Source: Pseudomonadota bacterium (lineage in GTDB: Bacteria; Pseudomonadota; Gammaproteobacteria; Burkholderiales; Burkholderiaceae_C). Taken from it: a stretch of DNA of 64,000 nt. The notes under the pieces are model-generated. The model was not told the origin of the DNA. It made no database searches and saw nothing but the letters and a program-made list of their open reading frames with translations. Position 1 is the stretch's first letter. Every line of letters begins with the position of its first letter. Positions 41,401 through 49,145 of the stretch are shown piece after piece. The stretch covers positions 124,001 to 188,000 of the forward strand of contig JAEWIF010000006.1 of assembly GCA_023387335.1 (NCBI GenBank), in the 5' to 3' direction. A program made the position numbers and the translations under genes.

Positions 41401-41453
41401 AGATGCCTCCTGGTTCTGCGCCCCACGCACGTCGCGCAGGGGGCGCGGGCTCA

Positions 41454-41510
41454 AATCTAGGCGCGGTCGCGCGGACTTCTGTCGGTGCGATGCAGGCACG
41501 GCTGTAGGAC
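41454..41510 (-). promoter_or_regulatory. Stress-type promoter element (GTCCTACA-N42-CTAGATT)
   Basis: GTCCTACA (41510-41503, minus) stands 42 bases before CTAGATT (41460-41454), with CGACAG exactly 18 bases before the latter. Spacing and inner box match the element at 37.9 kb. It points at the small basic protein gene. Confidence 0.58.
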
Positions 41511-41545
41511 AACGCGGCCGCCGCGCGCCTGCTAAGGTGATGTCC

Positions 41546-42385
41546 ATGAAACGCCGCACCCTCGTTCCCACCCTGCTGCTCGCGCTGTCCCTGGGCGCGG
41601 GCGGCGCCAGGGCCCAACCCGGGGAGGAGGTGCCCTTCATCACCTCGCCCGACAACGTGACGCTCGAAATGCTTCGCCTGGCCGGCGTCGGCCCGCGCGA
41701 CCACGTGATCGACCTCGGCTCGGGCGACGGCCGCATCGTCATCCTGGCCGCGCGCCGGTTCGGCGCCACCGGACTGGGCGTGGATATCTCGCCGCAGCTC
41801 GTCGAGGTCAGCCGCAAGTCGGCGCGGGACGCCGGCGTGGCCGACCGCGCGAAGTTCGCGGTGCAGGACCTGTTCCAGACCGACCTGGCGCCCGCCTCCG
41901 TGATCACCATGTACCTGCTGCCGGAAGTGAACCTGCAGCTGCGTCCGGCGCTGCTGAAGCTGCGGCCCGGCACGCGGGTGGTCTCGCACGACTGGGACAT
42001 GGGCGACTGGAAGCCCGACCACACCTCGAAGCTCGACGTGCCGGACAAGCAGGTGGGCCTGACCAGGACCAGCCAGGTGCACATGTGGACCGTGCCGGCC
42101 CAGGTCGAGGGCCTGTGGTGCGGCACCGGTCCGCTGCGCGATTTCAGCCTGAAGCTGACCCAGCACCACCAGGACGTCGAGGGCGAGCTGCTGCGCAAGG
42201 GCCGCAGCCGCACCATCGCCGGCAAGATGGAAGGCAACGTGCTGCGCACGCAGTCCACCAAGGTCGGCGCGCTCGTGCTCGAGAAGCAGGGCGAGGAGCT
42301 GAAGGTGACGGACGGCGAGGGCCCGCTGGCCCTGGCGCGCGGCACCGCGTTCCGCCGCGGGGAAGGCGAGACCTGCACCGGCTGA
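41546..42385 (+). CDS. Class I SAM methyltransferase with a signal peptide
   Basis: A 279-residue protein with an N-terminal signal peptide (MKRRTLVPTLLLALSLGAGGARA) and then a Rossmann methyltransferase with motif I VIDLGSGDGRIVILAARR, acidic motif II (GLGVDIS) and TSPDNVTLEMLRLA before it. The C-terminal 100 residues form a beta-rich domain. An exported SAM-dependent enzyme is odd, because SAM is cytoplasmic. Such exported-looking methyltransferases are nevertheless widespread in proteobacteria. AAGGTG supports the start. Confidence 0.85.
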   Translation: MKRRTLVPTLLLALSLGAGGARAQPGEEVPFITSPDNVTLEMLRLAGVGPRDHVIDLGSGDGRIVILAARRFGATGLGVDISPQLVEVSRKSARDAGVADRAKFAVQDLFQTDLAPASVITMYLLPEVNLQLRPALLKLRPGTRVVSHDWDMGDWKPDHTSKLDVPDKQVGLTRTSQVHMWTVPAQVEGLWCGTGPLRDFSLKLTQHHQDVEGELLRKGRSRTIAGKMEGNVLRTQSTKVGALVLEKQGEELKVTDGEGPLALARGTAFRRGEGETCTG

Positions 42386-42400
42386 CCGGCTGAGCTGGTG

Positions 42401-42488
42401 ATCGGGCCGCATGCCGCGTTGCGCCCACGGGCCAAGCCGGCAAGGCTTGACCCGCGGCCGCGCCTTGCCTGCGGCCCGATACGGGTCA
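42401..42488 (+). other. Structured intergenic element before the second DMT gene
   Basis: An outer 11-base inverted repeat (ATCGGGCCGCA 42401-42411, TGCGGCCCGAT 42470-42480) encloses an inner stem CAAGCC / GGCTTG (42433-42438, 42444-42449). TGACCCG (42448-42454) could pair instead with CGGGTCA (42482-42488), which would compete with the outer stem. It may be an attenuator or leader for the permease gene, or the end of the methyltransferase transcript. Confidence 0.45.
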
Positions 42489-42537
42489 GCGAGAGCGCAG
42501 GAATTTGCGGGACAGGACACCACGACAATCGGCGGTG

Positions 42538-43458
42538 ATGTCCGCCTCGCTGCCCTGGCTCTGGATCCCGATCGTCCTCTGGGCGGCGCTCGCGCAGACC
42601 GCCCGCAACGTGGCCCAGCGCTCGCTGGTCGCCAGCGCCGGCACGCTGGGCGCCACGCTGGCGCGCTTCCTCTACGGACTGCCCTTCGCCGCCGTCTGGG
42701 TGCTGCTGCTGCACGCGCTGCCCGGCACCGCCGCGCCCGTCCCTGATTTCTCGCCGCCCTGGGCCGCCTGGCTGCTGCTCGGCGCGGTGAGCCAGCTCGC
42801 GGCCACGGCGTTCCTGCTGGCGGCCATGAAACAGCGCAGCTTCGTGGTCGGCGTCGCGTTCTCGAAAACCGACGCCCTGCAGGTCGCGCTGTTCGCCACG
42901 CTGTTCCTGCGCGAGCTGCCGGGCTGGCTCACGCTGCTGGCGATCGGCCTCGCGACGGCGGGCGTGGTGCTGCTGTCGATCCCGAACAAGGGGGCCGGCG
43001 CGGCTTCGTTCGACTGGACCGGCGGCGCGGCGCTGTGGGGCCTGGCCTCGGGCGCGGGCTTCGCGATGTCGGCCGTGGGCTACCGCGGCGCCGCGCTGGC
43101 GCTGCCCGAGGCCTCGCCGTGGATGGCCGGCGCGTGGGGCGTGCTGTGCGCGCAGGCGGTGCAGACCGTGCTGCTCGGCGGCTGGCTGGCGTGGCGATCG
43201 CCCGCTTCGCTGCGCGCCACCGCGGCCGCCTGGCGCGTGTCCACCGCGGCCGGCCTGATGGGCGCGCTGGCCTCCATCGGCTGGTTCACCGCGTTCGCCC
43301 TGACCACCGCGGCCAACGTGCGCACGCTCGGACTGGCCGAGGTGGTGTTCAGCTACCTCGTCTCGCGCCGCCTGCTGCGCGAGAAGCTCGCGCCGCTCGA
43401 GACCCTGGGGCTCGCGCTCGTCATCGCCGGGCTGCTGGCGATGTTCGCGACGCTCTGA
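42538..43458 (+). CDS. EamA/DMT superfamily permease
   Basis: A 306-residue protein with about ten helices in two EamA halves (WLWIPIVLWAALAQTARNVAQR; GLALVIAGLLAMFATL at the end). It contains the pattern SFVVGVAFSKTDALQVALFATLFL. The substrate is unknown. It starts at MSASLPW; the in-frame longer start lies in the structured leader. It is a second DMT permease, unlike the one at 35.5 kb. Confidence 0.9.
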   Translation: MSASLPWLWIPIVLWAALAQTARNVAQRSLVASAGTLGATLARFLYGLPFAAVWVLLLHALPGTAAPVPDFSPPWAAWLLLGAVSQLAATAFLLAAMKQRSFVVGVAFSKTDALQVALFATLFLRELPGWLTLLAIGLATAGVVLLSIPNKGAGAASFDWTGGAALWGLASGAGFAMSAVGYRGAALALPEASPWMAGAWGVLCAQAVQTVLLGGWLAWRSPASLRATAAAWRVSTAAGLMGALASIGWFTAFALTTAANVRTLGLAEVVFSYLVSRRLLREKLAPLETLGLALVIAGLLAMFATL

Positions 43459-43565
43459 AGCTCGGCGCGCCCACGCCCCACGAAGGGCGGCGGCCGACTC
43501 CTACACCGGCGCGGCGGGTGCCGCCGAACACTGGACGCCTCACGGATCGCACCCGGGGGCGCAAC

Positions 43566-43889
43566 GTGCAAGAAGAGAAATTCCGCACCCTCCTCTATCG
43601 GTACTTCTTCTTCGGCTGGCTGTTCAAGGACGTCACCCGCGGCAACGTGTTCGAGCGATCGGCCGCGTGGCGCTACAACCGCGAACAGGCGCGCTGGCTG
43701 CCCCTCTACGTTCGACGCTGGATGTGGTGGGGCCTGTTCTTCTACGGCCTGGGCGGGGTGGTGGAACTGCTGCTGGATTCGCCGGCGCTGTCGCTGGTGT
43801 TCTACGTGCCCTGCGCCCTGAGCGTGCCGGTGGCCGCGGTGACGCTCGCGGCCTGGATCGGCCTCAAGGCCATGCCCAGTCCCCCGTAG
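43566..43889 (+). CDS. Small two-helix membrane protein of unknown function
   Basis: A 107-residue protein beginning at GTG (VQEEKFRTLLYRYFFFGWLFKDV) with two membrane spans (WMWWGLFFYGLGGVVELLL; LVFYVPCALSVPVAAVTLAAWIGL) and a short cytoplasmic start rich in aromatic residues. I do not recognise the family. A bidirectional hairpin terminator follows immediately. Confidence 0.7.
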   Translation: MQEEKFRTLLYRYFFFGWLFKDVTRGNVFERSAAWRYNREQARWLPLYVRRWMWWGLFFYGLGGVVELLLDSPALSLVFYVPCALSVPVAAVTLAAWIGLKAMPSPP

Positions 43890-43896
43890 AAAAACG

Positions 43897-43926
43897 AAGG
43901 CCGCCGCGACGGATCGCGGCGGCCTT
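43897..43926. terminator. Bidirectional terminator between convergent genes
   Basis: A 13-base perfect stem AAGGCCGCCGCGA / TCGCGGCGGCCTT with a four-base loop lies between the convergent membrane-protein and RcnB-like genes. On the minus strand it is followed by CGTTTTT. Confidence 0.88.
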
Positions 43927-43946
43927 CCACTTTCGGCGCGTTCGCT

Positions 43947-44471
43947 CTACAGCCTGCTCAGGTCGGTCATCGCATCGACCACGATCGACGTGCCCACCGC
44001 GATCAGCAGGATGTCGGCCGCCACGCGCACGTACTTGTGGCCCACGGGCGCCGGCGGCAGCTGCACCAGCACCGGCTGCGGCACCGGGTAGTACACCACC
44101 GCGGTCGGCAGCGGCTGGCCGATGTAGTACTTCTTGGCCTGTCCGGGCGGCATGCAGCCGTTGTTCTTCTTGGCCAGGCCGGGCGGGCAGCCGCGCGTGC
44201 CGCCGTAGTGCTCCACGTAGTAGACGCGCACGGAACGACGATCGTCGTCGTCGAAGTAGCGGCCCACGCGGGCTTCGCGCCGCTCCTTGTGCTTGTGGGC
44301 GTGCTTGCCACCCCGGTCGTCGTCGTCCCGGTCCTTGCCCTTGTGCTTGTGGCCATGGCCGCCGCCTCCGGCCCACTCGGGCTTCTCGGCCAGCGCGACC
44401 GGGCTGTTGAACATCAGGAACAGGGCCGTGGCCAGGGCGGCACAGCCGGTCTTGCTCGTCAGTCGATTCAT
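43947..44471 (-). CDS. RcnB-like periplasmic protein, His/Asp-rich
   Basis: A 174-residue protein with a signal peptide (ending SPVALA), then a His/Asp/Lys-rich stretch (GGGGHGHKHKGKDRDDDD), then CPPGLAKKNNGCMPPGQAKKYY, which is the recognition text of the RcnB/YcjK-like domain, and a C-terminal helix. RcnB proteins modulate nickel/cobalt export. The metal-binding run fits such a role, but no rcnA is nearby. Confidence 0.75.
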   Translation of the reverse strand: MNRLTSKTGCAALATALFLMFNSPVALAEKPEWAGGGGHGHKHKGKDRDDDDRGGKHAHKHKERREARVGRYFDDDDRRSVRVYYVEHYGGTRGCPPGLAKKNNGCMPPGQAKKYYIGQPLPTAVVYYPVPQPVLVQLPPAPVGHKYVRVAADILLIAVGTSIVVDAMTDLSRL

Positions 44472-44562
44472 TTCACGCTCCTCCTCGGATGGCGGTCCAT
44501 CCCAGGCCGCAACTGTGACTCGGCCTTGGCGGGCGAGCGCTACCGGAGCGCAAAAATGTGTG

Positions 44563-44588
44563 AAAAAAAGCAGCCGAAGGCCGCTTTT
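44563..44588 (-). terminator. Terminator of gshA
   Basis: On the minus strand a GC-rich stem AGCGGCC-TTC-GGCTGCT (one mismatch) is followed by TTTTTTT (44569-44563), five bases beyond the gshA stop. The 121-base gap to the RcnB-like start holds no other gene. Confidence 0.8.
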
Positions 44589-44592
44589 CCCG

Positions 44593-46146
44593 CTAGACGG
44601 CGGCCAAAGCCGGTGCGACGGCGGCCCGCGTGAGGCCCAGCCGCTCGGGCGAAACGTACTGCTGGCGGTAGATCTCGAAGGGCATGGAATCGCGCGCCTC
44701 GATGTCCCTTTGTTCCTGCAGCGACTGCTGGCTGAGCGCATCGAAGCGTGCCTGCTGGGCGCTGCTGAACGGCAGCGACAGCAGCTTGTTGCGCGTCTGC
44801 AGCGACTGGGCGCGGGTGAAGGCGATGAAGGAATCGCCGTGGTCGCGGCCCATCACGTCGAGCACGCGCGCCGAGGGCAGCAGCGCCGGATCGTCGAGCA
44901 TGGCGCGGGCGGCCCGCACCGCATCGGCGTGGTCGCTGGTGCCGTGCGCGGCATCCAGCGCGGCGGCCGCGGGTGCGAACGCCTCCAGCAGTTCGGCGCC
45001 CCATTCGGTCAGCGCGATCTCGCCGCGGCCCCGCTCCAGTTGCAGGCCGGGCTGGCGACCGAAGGCCGCCGTTCGGTGCTGGTTGCGCCCGATCTGCGCG
45101 ATCTCGGCAGGCGTGTCCGGCGGGCTGTCGGCCAGAAGGCAGTGCAGCAGGAACACGTCGAGGAAGCGCAGCGTCGGCGCCTTGATGCCCACCGGCACGA
45201 ACGGGTCCAGGTCCAGCAGGCGCACTTCGACGTATTCGACGCCGCGGTCGCGCAGCGCGTGCAGCGGACGCTCGCCGGGGGCGATGACGCGCTTGGGCCG
45301 GATGGTTCCGTAGAACTCGTTCTCGATCTGCAGCAGGCTGGTGGCCAGCTGGTTGTAGTCGCCGCCCGGATTGACGATGCCCACCGCTTCGTAAGCCGGA
45401 TACGGCCGGGTCAGCGCGTCCTGCAGCGAGGCCGCGTAGCCCTCCAGGCTGTTGTAGCTGACCGCGAGGCTGGCCTGCGCGTCGCTCTGGTAGCCCAGGC
45501 GGCCCATGCGCAGCGAGGTGCCGTACGGCATGAACATGGTGCCGTCGGACAGGGTCTGCAGCTCGTGCTGGCGCCCGGCCACGAAGGACGAGCAGACCGC
45601 GGGCGAAGCGCCGAACAGATAGAGCAGCAGGAACGCGTGGCGGCGGAAGTTGCGGATCAGCGCGAAGTAGCCGTCGCTGCCGACGCCGGGCATGGACCAG
45701 TTGTAGTGGATGCCCGAGATGGTCTGCATGCGCCGGCCGTAGCGGTGCGCGAGGCCCATGCGGTACACGCTCTTGGCGCGCCCGACATTGGACGAGCCGT
45801 AGCGCCCGATCGGGATGGTCTCGTCGGCCGGCAGGTTGCACGGCATGCTGGACACCCACAGCATCTCGTCGCCCAGCGAGCGCGCCACGTACTGGTGGGT
45901 GCGCAGCAGCTCCTCCAGGCAGGTCTCGGGCGTGGCATGCACGCCGGTGATCAGCTCGAGCTGCGACTCGCTGTAGTCGGTGGTGATGTGCGGATGCGTG
46001 AGCGCCGAACCCAGCGCGGCCGGATGCGGCGTGAGCGCCAGCGCGCCGGCCGAGGTGGCCCGCAGGCTTTCCTTCTCGATGCCACGGCGCATGCCCCGGA
46101 GCTGGTCCGGGGCCATGGAATTGAGGGCGTCGTGCAATCGGCTCAT
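44593..46146 (-). CDS. gshA: Glutamate-cysteine ligase (proteobacterial GshA)
   Basis: A 517-residue enzyme that joins glutamate and cysteine to gamma-glutamylcysteine, the first step of glutathione synthesis. The family-specific stretches GIEKESLRATSAGALALTPH, TTDYSESQLELIT and SGIHYNWSMPG are complete, and the length is standard for the GshA type found in gamma- and betaproteobacteria. It starts at MSRLHDAL and is followed by its own terminator. A candidate inverted repeat lies upstream. Confidence 0.96.
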   Translation of the reverse strand: MSRLHDALNSMAPDQLRGMRRGIEKESLRATSAGALALTPHPAALGSALTHPHITTDYSESQLELITGVHATPETCLEELLRTHQYVARSLGDEMLWVSSMPCNLPADETIPIGRYGSSNVGRAKSVYRMGLAHRYGRRMQTISGIHYNWSMPGVGSDGYFALIRNFRRHAFLLLYLFGASPAVCSSFVAGRQHELQTLSDGTMFMPYGTSLRMGRLGYQSDAQASLAVSYNSLEGYAASLQDALTRPYPAYEAVGIVNPGGDYNQLATSLLQIENEFYGTIRPKRVIAPGERPLHALRDRGVEYVEVRLLDLDPFVPVGIKAPTLRFLDVFLLHCLLADSPPDTPAEIAQIGRNQHRTAAFGRQPGLQLERGRGEIALTEWGAELLEAFAPAAAALDAAHGTSDHADAVRAARAMLDDPALLPSARVLDVMGRDHGDSFIAFTRAQSLQTRNKLLSLPFSSAQQARFDALSQQSLQEQRDIEARDSMPFEIYRQQYVSPERLGLTRAAVAPALAAV

Positions 46147-46234
46147 GGAAAGGAAAGTGTCGCCCTCTGGGCCTCGGAAACAGGGCCGCCGACGGTAACA
46201 CCTTTGGGCAAATCCTGCAGACGCGCCGGGAATC

Positions 46235-46256
46235 GCGCTTGCGCTAGGGCAAGCGC
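46235..46256. promoter_or_regulatory. Perfect inverted repeat in the gshA divergent region
   Basis: GCGCTTGC (46235-46242) and GCAAGCGC (46249-46256) form a perfect 8-base inverted repeat with spacer GCTAGG, midway in the 193-base region between gshA and the divergent phasin-like gene. A repressor or activator dimer site is plausible. Confidence 0.5.
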
Positions 46257-46339
46257 TCTAGGAAAGACGGGCCCCTTAGGTACCCAGCTCTAGCGGCGAT
46301 CCGGACAATGGCCGGGCATCGGATCACCGGAGAACTTCA

Positions 46340-46678
46340 ATGAACGACAACCGCATCACCGCCACCGCCGCGCAATTCGTCGAGGCGTTCGGCAGCAACG
46401 CGCATGGCGCCATCGATGCCTGCATCGCCGGCGGCGAGCGCCTGGGCGGGTTCGCGGCCGAGCGCTGGGACCGTGCCTTCGAGCAGGCGAGCCCGCGCCT
46501 TTCGGCCGAGACGCGCCGCAACGCGGCCAATGCCCGCGAGGTGTTTTCCCGCTACTACCGGCAAGGCCTGGAACGGTCGGGCGGAGGCGCCGCCCGGGCG
46601 GTGGACGCGATGGTGAAGGCGGCGGGCAGCGCGATCGAGCGCGCCGAAGCCTTCCGCTGCGCGCGCGCTGGCGCCTGA
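46340..46678 (+). CDS. Small helical protein, phasin-like
   Basis: A 112-residue protein predicted to be mostly helical with alternating Ala and charged residues (AAQFVEAFGSNAHGAIDACIAGGERLGGFAAERWDRAFEQASP). The amphipathic pattern resembles phasins, which coat PHA granules, but it is short and no PHA gene is near. Alternatively it is a conserved hypothetical. The SRPBCC gene follows. Confidence 0.5.
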   Translation: MNDNRITATAAQFVEAFGSNAHGAIDACIAGGERLGGFAAERWDRAFEQASPRLSAETRRNAANAREVFSRYYRQGLERSGGGAARAVDAMVKAAGSAIERAEAFRCARAGA

Positions 46679-46727
46679 GCGAAGACCCCTGCAGAATCGC
46701 CGCACCACAAGCACGACAGGAGACACC

Positions 46728-47198
46728 ATGGCGATCAGCGTCCCCATCCGCCTGGGTTACGAGCTCGAGGTGAAGGCCAAGGCCGCCGAGGTGTTCGAGG
46801 TGCTGTCGGACGTGCCCGCCTCGGTCTCGTTCTTTCCCAAGGTGGACAAGCTCACCGACCTGGGCGATGGCGTCTACCAATGGGAGATGGAGAAGGTCGG
46901 CACCGCGCAGGTGAATATCCAGACCGTCTACGCGAGCAAGTACACCAGCAGCAAGTCCAAGGGAACCGTCACCTGGACGCCGGTGCCCGGCGTCGGCAAT
47001 GCGCTGGTCGGCGGCGCATGGAAGATCACCGACAACAAGAAGTCCACCCACCTGCAGCTCACCATCGACGGCGAGATCAACGTGCCGCTGCCCGGCCTGA
47101 TGAAGATGGTGGTCGCCCCCGTGGTCGAGGGCGAATTCGAGAAGCTGGTGGAGAAGTACCTGGCCAACCTGGCCAGGCGGTTCGGCGGCGAGGTCTAG
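46728..47198 (+). CDS. SRPBCC family protein
   Basis: A 156-residue START/CoxG-like fold protein (AKAAEVFEVLSDVPASVSFFPKVDKLTDLG) with a C-terminal helix VVEGEFEKLVEKYLANLARRF. Such proteins bind hydrophobic ligands. It differs from the CoxG of the first operon in lacking a membrane anchor. Its end overlaps the convergent esterase gene by four bases. Confidence 0.85.
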   Translation: MAISVPIRLGYELEVKAKAAEVFEVLSDVPASVSFFPKVDKLTDLGDGVYQWEMEKVGTAQVNIQTVYASKYTSSKSKGTVTWTPVPGVGNALVGGAWKITDNKKSTHLQLTIDGEINVPLPGLMKMVVAPVVEGEFEKLVEKYLANLARRFGGEV

Positions 47199-47863
47199 GC
47201 CAACGCCTTGAGCAGCCAGGCATTCAGGTCCTGGACTTCCTCCATGCACACCGAGTGCGCCATCGGGTACTCGTGCCATTCCACGTCGTAGCCCAGCGCG
47301 CGCAGCAGCGCGCAGGAATCGCGGCCGCGCTGCGGCACCACCACGTTGTCGAAGCTGCCGTGCGCCATGAAGATCGGCGTGAGCGCGTTGGCATGCGCGC
47401 GCTCCGCTTCCGTGCTCGCCGCGAGCGGCAGGTAGCCCGACATGCCCACGATGCCCGCCAGCCGGTTCGCATGCCGCAAGCCCGCCAGCAGCGCCATCGC
47501 GCAGCCCTGCGAGAACCCCGCCAGCACGATGCGCGACGAAGCAATGCCGCGCGATTCCTCCCGCGCCAGCAACGCCTCCACCGACGCCAGCGAGCGCCGC
47601 AGCCCGGCCTCGTCCTCGCGCCGCTGCATCTCGGTGCCCAGGATGTCGTACCAGGCCCGCATGCGGTAGCCGTTGTTGATGGTGACCGGCATCACCGGCG
47701 CGTGCGGGAACACGAAGCGCACCGGTCCCACGGCCTGCAGGCGCAGCTGGTCCGCGAACGGCACGAAGTCGTTGCCGTCGGCGCCGAGGCCGTGCAGCAC
47801 GATGATGCTGGCCGACGGTTGCGGCGCGGTTTCGATCTCGATGGCGTCGTCGGGCAGGCTCAT
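47195..47863 (-). CDS. Carboxylesterase / phospholipase of the alpha/beta hydrolase superfamily
   Basis: A 222-residue protein of the Abhydrolase_2 family (LysoPLA/carboxylesterase). It has the opening IIVLHGLGADGNDFVPFADQL, the nucleophile elbow VLAGFSQGCAMALL (Ser), an Asp in FMAHGSFDNVVVPQRG, and a His near YPMAHSVCMEE. It hydrolyses short acyl esters in the cytoplasm. It overlaps the SRPBCC gene at the 3' ends. Confidence 0.92.
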   Translation of the reverse strand: MSLPDDAIEIETAPQPSASIIVLHGLGADGNDFVPFADQLRLQAVGPVRFVFPHAPVMPVTINNGYRMRAWYDILGTEMQRREDEAGLRRSLASVEALLAREESRGIASSRIVLAGFSQGCAMALLAGLRHANRLAGIVGMSGYLPLAASTEAERAHANALTPIFMAHGSFDNVVVPQRGRDSCALLRALGYDVEWHEYPMAHSVCMEEVQDLNAWLLKALA

Positions 47864-47911
47864 GCGAGGGGGAAGTCGGGAAAGGACCGTCTGAACGAAG
47901 GGGCAGTCATT

Positions 47912-47946
47912 GTCCTACAGCCCTTCGAGGGTCGCCCCGCCACACT
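47912..47946 (+). promoter_or_regulatory. Stress-type promoter of the hibernation factor (GTCCTACA-N20-CCACACT)
   Basis: GTCCTACA (47912-47919) is followed after 20 bases by CCACACT (47940-47946), one base off CTAnnnT. It lies 28 bases before the start codon of the hibernation-factor gene. Ribosome hibernation is a stationary-phase function, which fits a stress promoter. Confidence 0.55.
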
Positions 47947-47974
47947 GGGTCGAACACAGCATGAAAGGAAGGCA

Positions 47975-48361
47975 ATGCAGGTTCAGGTGAACACCAGCAA
48001 CGGCATCGAAAACAAGGACACCCTGGAGCGCTGGGCCAGCGACTACCTCAACGACTCGCTGGAGCGATTCCGGCAGGACATCACCCGTGTCGAGGTCCAG
48101 TTGCGCGACACGAGCAGCGGCAAGAAGGGTGGCGAGGACAAGCGTTGCACGCTCGAGGCGCGTATCGCCGGCCGCGATCCGGTGGCCGCCACGCACCACG
48201 CGCCGTCCCAGGACGAAGCCTTCCGCGGCGCCACCCAACGATTGATCCACGTGCTGGAGCACACCCTGGGCAAGCTCGACCGTCACCACCATCGCGACCG
48301 CGACACCATCCGCCGCGACGCCACCGCCCCGGTCGGCGACACGGCTCCCTCGGTCGAGTAG
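47975..48361 (+). CDS. Ribosome hibernation / ribosome-associated translation inhibitor (HPF/RaiA family)
   Basis: A 128-residue protein. Residues 1-95 fit the S30AE/HPF fold (MQVQVNTSNGIENKDTLERW; YLNDSLERFRQDITRVEVQLRD; AFRGATQRLIHVLEHTLGKLDRH). The remaining tail is His/Arg-rich and polar. HPF proteins bind the 30S decoding site and stop translation in resting cells. AAAGGAAGG gives a strong ribosome site. It is preceded by the stress-type promoter. Confidence 0.85.
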   Translation: MQVQVNTSNGIENKDTLERWASDYLNDSLERFRQDITRVEVQLRDTSSGKKGGEDKRCTLEARIAGRDPVAATHHAPSQDEAFRGATQRLIHVLEHTLGKLDRHHHRDRDTIRRDATAPVGDTAPSVE

Positions 48362-48405
48362 CGCACCGACTCCTTCCCCATCACCGCGTTCACGCCGGCC
48401 GGCGC

Positions 48406-48576
48406 TCAGTCGGCCGGCGAGTTCGCTCGCCAGGACGGCCCGTGGTAGCCCATGAAGGCCGCGCCGTCCTGCGTGGCGTGCCCGCCCTGGTCGGGCGCGC
48501 GGGCGGAGCGCGTGCCGCCCGCGCAGGCGGACAGCAGGGTGGCGACGGCGGCGAGGGCGACGACGATCTTTCGCAT
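48406..48576 (-). CDS. Small lipoprotein
   Basis: A 56-residue protein with a lipobox (MRKIVVALAAVATLLSAC, Cys at 18) and a short tail (AFMGYHGPSWRANSPAD). It is too short for many gene callers. It lies on the opposite strand to the flanking hibernation-factor and PA2779 genes and has a stress-type promoter that places the transcript start within a few bases of the ATG. The function is unknown. Confidence 0.65.
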   Translation of the reverse strand: MRKIVVALAAVATLLSACAGGTRSARAPDQGGHATQDGAAFMGYHGPSWRANSPAD

Positions 48577-48584
48577 GGGTCCCC

Positions 48585-48619
48585 AAGCTAGTCGCCGCCG
48601 CCCGGGCGCGGCGTAGGAA
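48585..48619 (-). promoter_or_regulatory. Stress-type promoter of the small lipoprotein (TTCCTACG-N20-CTAGCTT)
   Basis: TTCCTACG (48619-48612, minus) lies exactly 20 bases before CTAGCTT (48591-48585), which ends eight bases from the start codon. The spacing is the same as for ku, the hibernation factor and two other genes. Confidence 0.55.
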
Positions 48620-48781
48620 CAGGTCCCAGGCGCCGGTGCGCGCGCATCGCGGGCCGCGCGTGAAGAACGCTACTCATCCGTGACGGCTGCCCCACAACGT
48701 CGCGGCAGACGCGTATATTGGCCTCGCGCCGGAACGCAAGCCGGTGCCGTTTCGTTCCACAACCGTACAAGGAGCCCGAAG

Positions 48782-49132
48782 ATGAACCTGAAGAAAGTGA
48801 CATGCCGTGGTCTTGTGGTGTCGATGCTCGCGCTGTCGTTCCAGACGGCAGGGGCCGGGATGATCGGTGCCGACCAGGCCGCGCCAGGCTCGGCGCAGGC
48901 TGATCGCTCCATGGTGCTGGAAACGCTGGCGCGCGCCGACACCAGCTCGCAACTCGAAGCCATGGGCGTCGACCCGCGGCAGGCCCGCGACCGCGTGGCC
49001 GCGATGAGCGACCAGGAAGTCACGCAGCTCGCCGCCGACATCCGCCAGGCTCCCGCGGGTGCCGATGGCGGCACGGTGCTGGCCGTGATCGTGATCGCGG
49101 CCGCGATCTGGTACTTCGCGTTCCGTCGTTGA
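48782..49132 (+). CDS. PA2779 family protein
   Basis: A 116-residue protein with a signal peptide (VVSMLALSFQTAGAG) and a C-terminal membrane helix (VLAVIVIAAAIWYFAF). The middle carries the family helix ETLARADTSSQLEAMGVDPRQARDRVAAMSDQEV. PA2779 is nearly always followed by PA2778, as here. A TATATT box near 48714 may be its -10. The pair's function is not established. Confidence 0.85.
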   Translation: MNLKKVTCRGLVVSMLALSFQTAGAGMIGADQAAPGSAQADRSMVLETLARADTSSQLEAMGVDPRQARDRVAAMSDQEVTQLAADIRQAPAGADGGTVLAVIVIAAAIWYFAFRR

Positions 49133-49145
49133 CGCGCGCCGCCGG

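Noticed and set aside
43505..43540. TCCTACA before the 107-residue membrane protein as a stress-type promoter
   Set aside because: At 20 bases the heptamer is GAACACT, which does not fit CTAnnnT closely enough.
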